24,159 nt of DNA from JBNKLG01 sp050292235 (GTDB lineage Bacteria; Pseudomonadota; Gammaproteobacteria; Chromatiales; Chromatiaceae). The notes beneath the pieces are model-generated. The model was not told the origin of the DNA. It ran no database searches and worked only from the letters and a program-made list of their open reading frames with translations. The DNA lies in the NCBI GenBank assembly GCA_050292235.1, contig JBNKLG010000038.1:1-24159 (forward strand), in the 5' to 3' direction. Both the position numbers and the translations under genes were made by a program. Below are positions 1 to 7,197 of this stretch, in pieces (within the stretch, counting starts at the first letter, position 1; every line of letters begins with the position of its first letter).

Positions 1-42
1 GAGGCAGGCGTTCAACCCTGACAGAAAACCCCAACCACATTC

Positions 43-76
43 TTGACTACTCTGTCAATCGTGATAAAGTTATTAG
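43..76 (+). promoter_or_regulatory. Possible promoter/operator upstream of the CTERM-protein gene
   Basis: A consensus-like -35 hexamer TTGACT lies at 43-48. No well-spaced -10 follows: GATAAA at 63-68 is 14 bases away and TATTAG at 71-76 is 22 bases away. TTGAC (43-47) and GTCAA (54-58) form an inverted repeat around a 6-base spacer, so the site could be an operator half-pair as well as a -35 box. The distance to the ATG at 128 is compatible with a short leader. This is inference from sequence only. Confidence 0.3.
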
Positions 77-127
77 GCTGGATGCCTGAAAAGGTTTTGG
101 TCGTAGCAAATTTTTTCGAGCACAATC

Positions 128-574
128 ATGAAAAAGCTGTTTTCCATCCTAGTATTCGCTGTTTGCCTGCCAGGACTTGCCAGCGCAGCCAGTTTCACCT
201 TTGACAGTAACATCACCCACCACAGTGATGCCATACGCATCGGTTTCACCCTGGATAACGATGCAACCGGGCAGACCAATCTTGCCCTGATTGCGGGCGA
301 TTATCTCCTCACCATCACCACCGACAACAACTGGGCAGCAGGTTCCTTATTCTCCGATGGTTTCATCTTCGGCAGCCAAAGCCAAACACCGACTTTTATG
401 GCTGACTGGGCTCTACCAACCAACCATACTGACATGAGCTCGTATTGGCGGGTCAACCTGAACAGCGTAGACAGTGTTGCTGACCCCAACCCCGTGCCCA
501 CACCCGCCGCTATTTGGCTATTTGGTTCCGCCCTCTTGGGGCTTGCGGGCTTCCAAGCGCGCACCAGAGTCTAG
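128..574 (+). CDS. VPxPA-CTERM (PEP-CTERM-like) sorting-signal protein, putative exosortase substrate
   Basis: A 148-residue secreted protein with the two-ended layout of exosortase substrates. An N-terminal signal peptide (residues 1-20, KK then a hydrophobic stretch ending LASA) probably is cleaved before Ala21. The C-terminal sorting signal has the motif VPTPAA at 123-128, a hydrophobic helix at about 129-141 (IWLFGSALLGLAG) and a short basic tail (QARTRV). Known biology: such signals are recognised by exosortases in the inner membrane, and VPLPA variants pair with XrtD. The middle (21-120) is Thr/Ser/Asn/Asp-rich, has no cysteine and matches no domain I recognise. The ATG at 128 has only a weak GAG at 118-120 as ribosome site. 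The exosortase operon at 859-6797 on the opposite strand makes it the likely processor. The sorting call is strong; the function of the mature protein is unknown. Confidence 0.85.
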   Translation: MKKLFSILVFAVCLPGLASAASFTFDSNITHHSDAIRIGFTLDNDATGQTNLALIAGDYLLTITTDNNWAAGSLFSDGFIFGSQSQTPTFMADWALPTNHTDMSSYWRVNLNSVDSVADPNPVPTPAAIWLFGSALLGLAGFQARTRV

Positions 575-608
575 GTATATAACAAACCCGGCACTCTGGC
601 GGTTTTTT
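562..608 (+). terminator. Probable intrinsic terminator of the CTERM-protein gene
   Basis: CCAGAGT (564-570) pairs perfectly with ACTCTGG (593-599), and C562 can pair with G601 across one mismatch. A run of six T follows at 603-608. The 5' arm lies in the last codons of the gene and the stop codon sits in the loop, which at 22 bases is long for a terminator. A smaller alternative stem (AAACC with GGTTT) ends at the same T run. Confidence 0.5.
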
Positions 609-746
609 ATCCCCAAATCATCAAGTCCATAGAAACAAATAGCAGGGGCTCAGTTGGCGAAACGCTACCCGGAGAGACGCTTCCATTGTACAATCTGGCG
701 CTCGGTCACGAGTCTGGCGAACCACAGCCTTTCTCCAACCAGCTAG

Positions 747-822
<76 letters not shown>

Positions 823-858
823 TCCGCAACCAGCCCCGGAACACGGATGGCATAACAC

Positions 859-1905
859 TCATGATGCCCGCCCCTTCTTGGTCAGCTTCTCCATAATTTT
901 TGCCGCCAACCTACGGTCATAGATAACCAATGCCGGCTTCTTTTCGGAAGAAGAAGAAAATCCCGATGCCTCCTCACTATCAGAGGCCATACCTAACCTT
1001 GAGGGGCAACTCAATCTGTCCTGTTTACGCGAAATACGCCCACCCTCTTCAATCACGTCAGGCACCTCATCAGAGATCTGTTGATGTTGAGGATCGAAGA
1101 CACCATACTCTTCTTTATCCCGGATAACCTCCTCAACAATATCAAGATCAACCATTGAGGCATCCTGGGAAAAGGCATAGACCAATGCTATATCACAGAG
1201 AATATTGATGCGACGTGGCACACCACCACTGGCCTCTGCCACTTTCTGAATCGCCTCTGGGGTAAAAAGTGGCTTATCCGCACCAGCCACCGTCAAACGA
1301 TGCGAAATATAGTCACCCACTTCAGCAAGCGGCAAAGGCTCAAGATGAAAATCCACCGATACCCGTTGTGCAAACTGTTGCAGCTCCGGACGTCGTAGCA
1401 AGGCCTTCAACTCTGGCTGTCCCACCAGGATCATCTGTAACAGTTGATGCTTATCCACATTGATATTGGAGAGCATTCGCAACGCCTCAAGTGCCTGAGG
1501 ATTCAGGTTTTGGGCCTCATCAATCACCAGCACCGTCCGCCGCCCTTCGGCATATTCGTTGATCAAATATTGCTGAAAGGCATCGTACATCGCTACGGTT
1601 GAAGGCAGCTGATAGGGTTGATCAAAGGCCAGCAACACCCACTCCAATAAGTTGGCGATTTCCTGATGCGTGTTACTGATAAGGCCAATACGAATATCGC
1701 TCTCGATGCTGTTGAGCATGTGACGAATCAGCGTGGTTTTTCCGGTGCCAATATCCCCGGTGATCACAGAAAATCCCGCCCGATTTTCTACCCCATACTG
1801 CAGCATGGAATGGCCCAACCGGTGTCTTTTGCTGACGTAGAGAAACTCAGGATCTGGCTGAATGGTAAATGGCTTTTCTGTCAGATGAAAAAAGGCTTCA
1901 TACAT
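859..1905 (-). CDS. ExeA-like AAA ATPase of the exosortase (PEP-CTERM) locus
   Basis: A P-loop ATPase of the ExeA/GspA-like family regularly found next to exosortase genes (putative secretion ATPase, PEP-CTERM locus subfamily). I start it at ATG 1905 because family members begin MYEAF. An in-frame TTG at 1944 would add 13 residues but lies inside a hairpin at the prsT stop. From that ATG, Walker A is GDIGTGKTT at 50-58, Walker B is VLVIDEAQ at 125-132, and ILVGQPEL at 159-166 looks like the sensor-1 region. The ATPase fold ends near residue 265. About 80 residues of charged, Ser/Glu-rich tail follow and probably are flexible. It is the last gene of the operon, 42 bases after prsT, and converges on tRNA-Thr. 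Its role in this system (energising export or polysaccharide assembly) is inferred from locus association. Confidence 0.85.
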   Translation of the reverse strand: MYEAFFHLTEKPFTIQPDPEFLYVSKRHRLGHSMLQYGVENRAGFSVITGDIGTGKTTLIRHMLNSIESDIRIGLISNTHQEIANLLEWVLLAFDQPYQLPSTVAMYDAFQQYLINEYAEGRRTVLVIDEAQNLNPQALEALRMLSNINVDKHQLLQMILVGQPELKALLRRPELQQFAQRVSVDFHLEPLPLAEVGDYISHRLTVAGADKPLFTPEAIQKVAEASGGVPRRINILCDIALVYAFSQDASMVDLDIVEEVIRDKEEYGVFDPQHQQISDEVPDVIEEGGRISRKQDRLSCPSRLGMASDSEEASGFSSSSEKKPALVIYDRRLAAKIMEKLTKKGRAS

Positions 1906-1939
1906 AAAACTGGCTGCATGGTTGCGTTGATTGGGTAAA

Positions 1940-1959
1940 GCCAAGCACTACAGCTTGGC
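1940..1959 (-). promoter_or_regulatory. Hairpin spanning the prsT stop codon (possible attenuator)
   Basis: GCCAAGC (1940-1946) and GCTTGGC (1953-1959) form a perfect 7-bp stem around a 6-base loop. The prsT stop codon (1948-1950) lies in the loop. In the minus-strand transcript only three U follow (1937-1939), so it is at best a weak terminator. It could lower ATPase expression relative to prsT or protect the upstream mRNA. Confidence 0.4.
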
Positions 1960-4320
1960 CAATTCTGCTTTCGCCTGAGCCAACCAACTGGGATTGTCTT
2001 TCGCCAATTCTACAGCTCTTTGTAATTCGATCTTAGCCTCAGGGGTTCTGCCTTCGGCCAGCAAATTCAATCCGAACTGGAAGCGAAAGAGGGCTACCTG
2101 AGGCATCTTTTTGGCCGCCATGGCCAAGTGAGGTTCCGCATCACTCCAACGACCCTGGCAATAATATACCCAACCCAGGGTGTTCCTGAAGTGAGGGACT
2201 TTGGAATCGGCAAAGCGCACCGAAAGTTCTTGCGCTCTTTGCAAACTCTTCTCGTCTGAGCGATGCTCGGTTAGTAAACTGGCCAGGTTATTGGCCACCA
2301 CATCGACTTTAGGATTCGTGGCCAGGACCTCTTCGTAAGCAGCGATTGCTCCATCGAAATCTTTTTTAAGTTCCAGCAAAGACGCGTATCTCAAACTGAG
2401 AGACAGCTGCCCGGGTATTGCCTGCAATCCTTTATGCAGTATGGCCAGGGCTTTGTCCCCTTGATGGTGCCGTTGGTAAAAGCCTGCCATCGCACCATAG
2501 GCATGAGGCAGTTTGGGGCTCATCTCAATCGCCTTGGAGAAAGCCGCTTCCGCCTGGGACAATTCATTTTTCCGATCCAGGATCTCCGCAAGAAGAATCT
2601 GTGCCACCAGATGATCGGGGGTGGACTTCACCAAAGATTGAAGAAGATCCCGGGCTTCATCCAACCTCCCGGATTGGACATAAGACTGAACCAGAACCAG
2701 CAGTGGTTTCGGGGCATTTGGAGAAGCTTCATGAGCGCGCTTAAATGCCATCAGACTTTTGTCGAGTTCATTCTCCCCCAGCAGCGCAAGACCCAATATC
2801 TGCTCTACCAAAACCTCACTTCCACCAATTTTGCGTAAATGCTCCGCAATCTCCTGAGCGGCGGTCCAATCACCTTTGCGCAACTGGATTTGGGCCATGG
2901 CCTGCAAAACCAGTTTGTGGTCTGGATTTGAGGCTAAAAACGTCTGTATGGCAGATTCAGCGCCGGCATCATCCTTCTGCTGGTGCAGTAAAGCGGCGTA
3001 TTCCAACACAAGGTTCCCATTCGCAGGAGCCAGCGCCAAAGCACGCTTGTAATGCTCTTTGGCCAGCTCCGGCGCCCCATTCTGTACATGGGCTTTGGCC
3101 AGCAGCAGGAGTGCCTTTGGGGATTTTGGATTGTCCGCCAATACCGTACGCAAATCGGCAATCGCATCATCAACCTTGCCATCCTGCAAACGCAGGGCGG
3201 CACGAATCAACAGGGCCTCGGTATTACGTTGGTCCGTGGCCAACACCTCGGCCACCAATGCAGCACCCTTGGACCGATCCCCACTTTTAATCAACATCAA
3301 AGCCAATTGGGTTTTGGCCTGTGCTAACGCCGGATTTGCTTGAATGAGCTTTTGCAATACTGCCTTAGCCTTGTCGGGGGCTTTGTGCTGTTGATAGAGC
3401 TTTGCTAAGAAAAAGGCCAACTGGTGTTGATCGGGTCTCTCTTCCACATAGCGTTTCAACAAAGACTCTGCCGCATCAAACCCATCACGATTTAACAGAA
3501 ACTGCACATGAAGTAACGGGGCAGCCACATCACCAGGAAAAGCCGCCACGAGCGCTTTCATGGCATTCTCGGCCTCTACTTTTTTTCCGTGCAACAGATA
3601 GAATTTTGCCAATGCAATTCGGAAAGCCTTGATTTTCGGATTCTGCTGGATCAGCCATTGATATTCCGCTTCTACCTCATCTGGCCGATTCTGCTTTTCC
3701 AGCAAGGCAATCTTCAACAATCTCAGAGAGAGGTTATTGTTATGCGCAGCCAGCCCCCGGTCCAAATCCTTCAAAGCAGCGTCATACTCTTTTGCGACCA
3801 TTCGCTCAGAAGCGAGGATCATTAGCGCTTCAGCATTAGCAGGTTCCTTTTCTAGCGCACTATTCGCCGTCTGCACTGCCCCATGGATATCGCCTCGCTT
3901 AAAGAGTATGGCCGCACGCAACGCCAAAACATCCGCCCGATCCTTGGCCAGGGTCATCAGGGCATCACTGGTCGCCATGGCCTTATCCAGCTGCTTGGCC
4001 GCCAACAGAACACGACCAATGCGGATCTGGGCATCGACATGTTTGGGATCGATATCCACTACCTTATTGAGATAGCCAAAAGAGGCCTTTAAATCGCCCT
4101 CTTGCTCTTTGATCAGTGCCAATCCATACCACGCTGGGGCTTGGGTTTTATCGAGCTGTATGGCATTTTGAAATTCCAACGCTGCCTTGGCATATTCCTT
4201 TTTCTCAAGCCAGGTCTGACCGTTCTTGATGAATTCAGCGGCCTTCTCCTCTGGTGAAGAACAGGCAGAAAGCCCTAAGATCAAAAACAGGACGACCAGT
4301 AGCTGGGCAGGCAATTTCAT
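1948..4320 (-). CDS. prsT: PEP-CTERM system TPR-repeat lipoprotein PrsT
   Basis: A 790-residue lipoprotein. The signal sequence ends in the lipobox LSAC with Cys20 as lipidation site. The rest is an almost unbroken array of about twenty 34-residue TPR units; repeats such as 'A-W-Y-G-L-A' and 'P-x-x-A-x-A' recur with that spacing from residue 40 to the C terminus. TPR proteins are protein-protein scaffolds, and PrsT is the TPR lipoprotein genetically tied to exosortase loci. Its exact role is unknown but may be scaffolding for envelope export or polysaccharide assembly. Start ATG 4320 has GGAT/GAGG (4326-4331) as ribosome site. The upstream exosortase stops 13 bases before it, so the two are surely co-transcribed. 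It is somewhat shorter than PrsT proteins I recall (around 900 residues), which fits loss of a few repeats. Confidence 0.88.
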   Translation of the reverse strand: MKLPAQLLVVLFLILGLSACSSPEEKAAEFIKNGQTWLEKKEYAKAALEFQNAIQLDKTQAPAWYGLALIKEQEGDLKASFGYLNKVVDIDPKHVDAQIRIGRVLLAAKQLDKAMATSDALMTLAKDRADVLALRAAILFKRGDIHGAVQTANSALEKEPANAEALMILASERMVAKEYDAALKDLDRGLAAHNNNLSLRLLKIALLEKQNRPDEVEAEYQWLIQQNPKIKAFRIALAKFYLLHGKKVEAENAMKALVAAFPGDVAAPLLHVQFLLNRDGFDAAESLLKRYVEERPDQHQLAFFLAKLYQQHKAPDKAKAVLQKLIQANPALAQAKTQLALMLIKSGDRSKGAALVAEVLATDQRNTEALLIRAALRLQDGKVDDAIADLRTVLADNPKSPKALLLLAKAHVQNGAPELAKEHYKRALALAPANGNLVLEYAALLHQQKDDAGAESAIQTFLASNPDHKLVLQAMAQIQLRKGDWTAAQEIAEHLRKIGGSEVLVEQILGLALLGENELDKSLMAFKRAHEASPNAPKPLLVLVQSYVQSGRLDEARDLLQSLVKSTPDHLVAQILLAEILDRKNELSQAEAAFSKAIEMSPKLPHAYGAMAGFYQRHHQGDKALAILHKGLQAIPGQLSLSLRYASLLELKKDFDGAIAAYEEVLATNPKVDVVANNLASLLTEHRSDEKSLQRAQELSVRFADSKVPHFRNTLGWVYYCQGRWSDAEPHLAMAAKKMPQVALFRFQFGLNLLAEGRTPEAKIELQRAVELAKDNPSWLAQAKAELAKL

Positions 4321-4333
4321 AACGAATCCTCAA

Positions 4334-5878
4334 TCAATCTGGAACAAAGGTCGGCAACAGGGGATCCAGGGCAGCCTTGAACGCCCGCAGCCGAGCTTCG
4401 GCATTTTCCGGTGTTTCATCCTGATAGACCTGTGTCGTTAAACGCACCAGGGCAACATCGGTACGATGGGCATTGAGCGCGCCAAGAAAATTATTCCACT
4501 TCATCAGATACTCATTGGCAACAGCCTTTCCACGCTGTTTGTACCAGTAATAGACCAGCTGCTGGGCACGCTGCTTTTTAATCAACACCCGGTTTACCTG
4601 CGCATCACCTAATGAGACCTCTTCCAGACTCACAATCTCCCACCCCCCGCCGGGCATACAGAGCTTTGGGGAATGAGGCACTCTACCCTTACGCTGGGAA
4701 GCATAATAGGCAGAGTAGAAATTCACTTCTCGATGCTGCGCGTCCAGATAATCCGCAATGACGTAATCAGACAGCTGCAAAAAATCAGCGACACCACTCT
4801 CCAGGCTGCCTCTTACACCTGTCCATGAACCCATTTGCATCGGAAAACGATTGAACTCCGTTCTTGGAGGAAACTCATCCCGCTGATCCCGCAACGGCGC
4901 GATAAATGCCAGAGCCAGAACCAAAAGTGCTGTAATGGTAATCAGAGGCAGATGCACCCACTCAGCCGGTCGCATCGCTGTCCCCATGACAGGGCCATCA
5001 TCCGCCAAACCAAAAACGGCAGACCAGGAACGTGCTCGACGCTCCGAAATCGACAATATCCACATTAACAAAAAGAGCACGAAAAAGCTGGCAAGAAAAA
5101 TGACCCAGCCCTCAAAATCGTGCATAAAGCCTTCCGCAGCGCTAATGCCCGAGTGATCAACCATCACGCCAACAGCACCCACCCGAAAGCCATTCATCAA
5201 AACAGAGATAGGAATGGAGGCAAAAAATATCAACGCCCGCTTCCACCAGCTTACCTTAAAGAGATAGGCACAAATAAAGGCCAGCCCCATCAAAGGATAG
5301 AGATAACGTAACCCACTACAGGCCTCGATTACCTGAAGCTTATACCCCCCCAGATCAATCACATTGCCTTCCAGATAGACCGGGATATGAAACAGACGAA
5401 TAAAACCGACCCCTAGCTGGGAGGAAAACAGCTGCAATTTAGAAGTTAAAGTCGCCTCAAATACCGGCGGCAGTGGGAAAGAGAACGCCAATAGCACAAT
5501 GGGAATAGCGATGGTCCAGGTACGACGAATACCCAAAATAGCCAGGGATACGCCATAGAGGACACCCACCAGGGAAAACCGCAGCAAAAAACCCACATCT
5601 GCCACACGACCCACAAAATAGAGCAGAAGTGCCAATAGAACAATCACGACCCCAAACCAGGTCGGTGCTGGATTCCCCTGAAAAACCCGTGACCGCAATT
5701 GCCAAATAAAATAGCCGGTGAGAAAAGGTATCAAGAGGCCATGACCATACTCATCACTGGACAACCAGGTCTCGACCAGGGCTGCACCCACATCCCAGTA
5801 CATCCCCACCAGAGAGCCCAACACCAAAAGCAGCAGCAAATAGCCAGTACGATCACTTTTTAGGGACTGGAGTTTCAT
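4334..5878 (-). CDS. xrtD: Exosortase fused to EpsI domain (XrtD-like, VPLPA-CTERM-specific)
   Basis: A 514-residue polytopic membrane protein in two parts. Residues about 12-275 form the exosortase core with roughly eight membrane segments and the expected triad: Cys187 in EACSGLR, Arg232 in NGFRVG and His253 in MHDFEGW. A further membrane helix (311-328) leads to a periplasmic EpsI-type domain (about 330-510), with its hallmark HSPKLCMPGGGWE at 402-414 including Cys407. Family knowledge: exosortases are cysteine-transpeptidase-like enzymes that process CTERM proteins, and several subtypes carry EpsI as a fusion. The neighbouring substrate signal is VPTPA, so I call it XrtD-like rather than XrtA. 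The subtype is inferred, not computed. Start ATG 5878 follows AGAGAA. The gene sits second in a four-gene operon with glycosyltransferase, prsT and ATPase. Confidence 0.88.
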   Translation of the reverse strand: MKLQSLKSDRTGYLLLLLVLGSLVGMYWDVGAALVETWLSSDEYGHGLLIPFLTGYFIWQLRSRVFQGNPAPTWFGVVIVLLALLLYFVGRVADVGFLLRFSLVGVLYGVSLAILGIRRTWTIAIPIVLLAFSFPLPPVFEATLTSKLQLFSSQLGVGFIRLFHIPVYLEGNVIDLGGYKLQVIEACSGLRYLYPLMGLAFICAYLFKVSWWKRALIFFASIPISVLMNGFRVGAVGVMVDHSGISAAEGFMHDFEGWVIFLASFFVLFLLMWILSISERRARSWSAVFGLADDGPVMGTAMRPAEWVHLPLITITALLVLALAFIAPLRDQRDEFPPRTEFNRFPMQMGSWTGVRGSLESGVADFLQLSDYVIADYLDAQHREVNFYSAYYASQRKGRVPHSPKLCMPGGGWEIVSLEEVSLGDAQVNRVLIKKQRAQQLVYYWYKQRGKAVANEYLMKWNNFLGALNAHRTDVALVRLTTQVYQDETPENAEARLRAFKAALDPLLPTFVPD

Positions 5879-5963
5879 TTTCTCTATAACACCGAATCAA
5901 TCACTAAGCGAACCAAGGTCTCAACTTTACTCTAACGCCTTTCACCTCATCCCTACGCCGGAC

Positions 5964-6797
5964 TCAGTGCGAAGACTCATCTTTTTCCCACTCATACTGA
6001 CTCAAATTTGTGAATCTTTTGCGGGCCAACCATCTGATTAGCAAAGTCACAGACACATACGCCACCAAAGCGGGCCAATCTTTTGGACGTGCCATCAATC
6101 GGTAAAGCCCACCGGCATAATCCTTCTCCTCGTTTCCCGCCAGCTGAGGAAAACGTGCCCGCAACTCCATCACGCCCAATCGACTACGGGTTTTGATCTT
6201 GAGCAACCACTTCAAATTGGCAGGGGCCCTAACCTGCGCCACAGCCCCCTCAACCCGCCCCCGCTCCTCTTCTCGAAACTGAGCCCGAACAAAACCATCA
6301 TCCGAGATCAAATCGGGAAAAGCATCAAAGCGTCTCCGCCCCTTTTCGGTCAGCATATAGGCACCAGCACCCATCATGCCGCTTTGACAATAGGGTAGAG
6401 ACAACCAAATGCGATAGTAAGCCCGAACCAGCAAAGTGGAACCGGAGAAATCCATGATGGGCACCGGTGATGCCGCCATAAAGCGGGCATCGGACATCGC
6501 CACTTTCATGCAAGTCCATGCATTCTCCATCAATCGAACATCGGCATCCAAATAGAGTCGGGGAAAAGTCGTGGCCGCCCCATCCCCCAGATTGAGGGCA
6601 TGTGTTTTTGAAGCCACCGGGGTCTCCAGAACCTTGACAATACCGCCAAATCCACGAGCAACCTCCGCAGTACCATCTTCGCATCCATTACAGACGACCA
6701 ACACCTCATCGTTTGGCTCAATCTGGCCCAATAATGCAGACAAAGTTTCACCGATCACCCGCGCTTCATTACGGGCAGGAATAATGATGGAAGCCAT
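5964..6797 (-). CDS. Family 2 glycosyltransferase of the exosortase locus
   Basis: A 277-residue GT-A-fold enzyme. The N terminus is the typical nucleotide-binding start SIIIPARNEARVIGETL (3-19), then VVCNGCEDGTAEVA (34-47). The metal-binding DAD is at 84-86 in LYLDADVRL, and the acceptor-side acidic pair DD is at 166-167 in LISDDGFV. One hydrophobic segment near 244-256 could anchor the C terminus at the membrane. I chose ATG 6797 because GGAG lies just upstream (6802-6805); an in-frame TTG at 6845 would add 16 unlikely residues. It is the first gene of the exosortase operon and lies 85 bases before xrtD. It may build part of an exopolysaccharide or glycosylate sorted proteins; donor and acceptor cannot be read from sequence. 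Confidence 0.8.
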   Translation of the reverse strand: MASIIIPARNEARVIGETLSALLGQIEPNDEVLVVCNGCEDGTAEVARGFGGIVKVLETPVASKTHALNLGDGAATTFPRLYLDADVRLMENAWTCMKVAMSDARFMAASPVPIMDFSGSTLLVRAYYRIWLSLPYCQSGMMGAGAYMLTEKGRRRFDAFPDLISDDGFVRAQFREEERGRVEGAVAQVRAPANLKWLLKIKTRSRLGVMELRARFPQLAGNEEKDYAGGLYRLMARPKDWPALVAYVSVTLLIRWLARKRFTNLSQYEWEKDESSH

Positions 6798-6852
6798 GCC
6801 TCTCCAAAAATACAAAAAAGAGAAAAAAGAACACCGTGAAAGCAAAATTCAT
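6769..6852 (-). CDS. Possible 27-residue leader peptide overlapping the glycosyltransferase start
   Basis: An ATG at 6852 behind GAGG (6856-6859) opens a frame of 27 codons ending TAA at 6769-6771. The product is very rich in Phe and Leu (starting MNFAFTVFFFLFF) with a short His/Cys-containing tail. The frame overlaps the first codons of the glycosyltransferase in another frame, so it could couple translation into the operon. The A/T-rich stretch may instead be an untranslated leader that happens to stay open. No homology is claimed. Confidence 0.25.
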   Translation of the reverse strand: MNFAFTVFFFLFFVFLERHGFHHYSCP

Positions 6853-6909
6853 GGGCATCCTCTACCTTAGACGCCCACCAGTCAAGATACCCACCGACAT
6901 TAAGCCAAC

Positions 6910-6950
6910 CTGATCCAGGTTAATCCCAATGGCCTGAGTTAACCCATCAG
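6910..6950. repeat. 41-bp imperfect dyad upstream of the exosortase operon
   Basis: CTGAT (6910-6914) pairs with ATCAG (6946-6950), and GGTTAA (6918-6923) pairs with TTAACC (6939-6944), around a 15-base centre. There is no T run on either side, so it does not look like an intrinsic terminator. It sits about 110 bases upstream of the glycosyltransferase start and just past the open frame at 6973-7197. It may be an operator for the operon. Confidence 0.4.
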
Positions 6951-6972
6951 CTGGAAAATTTTGAACCGTTCA

Positions 6973-7197
6973 TCAATTGAGATAGATATTGACATTCACT
7001 CCCCCTGTCGCATCGCAGAAGGCACTAAACACCGTCATTTCATTCATTTCGATGAAATAGAGATCATCCATTTTTTGATACCTGCCTTTTTCAATAGCAT
7101 TTTTAATTGCACCAACGCATAGGCATTGAGGGCAAAAAACATCCACACAACGAACCGTCGTCCCATCAATATCTCTGACAATAAAGCTTAATTCAAG
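6973..7197 (-). CDS. Unassigned cysteine-containing small open frame without a normal start
   Basis: A 74-codon open frame ends at TGA 6973-6975 and begins after a TGA at 7198-7200, overlapping the end of the upstream metallo-beta-lactamase gene. It has no ATG before codon 43. Possible starts are ATT at 7182 (8 bases past the upstream stop, giving a 69-residue product) or GTG at 7146. The composition is protein-like: a beta-type start (FIVRDIDGTTVRCVDVF), a CPQC-LC cysteine cluster at codons 22-27, a helix-like stretch (AIKNAIEKGRY) and a further Cys61. It is more AT-rich than its neighbours. It could be a small metal or redox protein translated by reinitiation from a rare ATT start, or the remnant of a gene that lost its start. 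I recognise no family. Confidence 0.35.
   Translation of the reverse strand, partial: LELSFIVRDIDGTTVRCVDVFCPQCLCVGAIKNAIEKGRYQKMDDLYFIEMNEMTVFSAFCDATGGVNVNIYLN

Noticed and set aside
595..719. Three copies of TCTGGCG (595-601, 694-700, 713-719)
   Set aside because: The motif is only seven bases, the spacing is irregular, and one copy is part of the terminator hairpin; chance is sufficient.
630..745. A riboswitch-like RNA (cyclic di-GMP type) upstream of tRNA-Thr
   Set aside because: Short pieces such as GAAACGC resemble parts of known motifs, but the conserved core and pairing pattern cannot be drawn.
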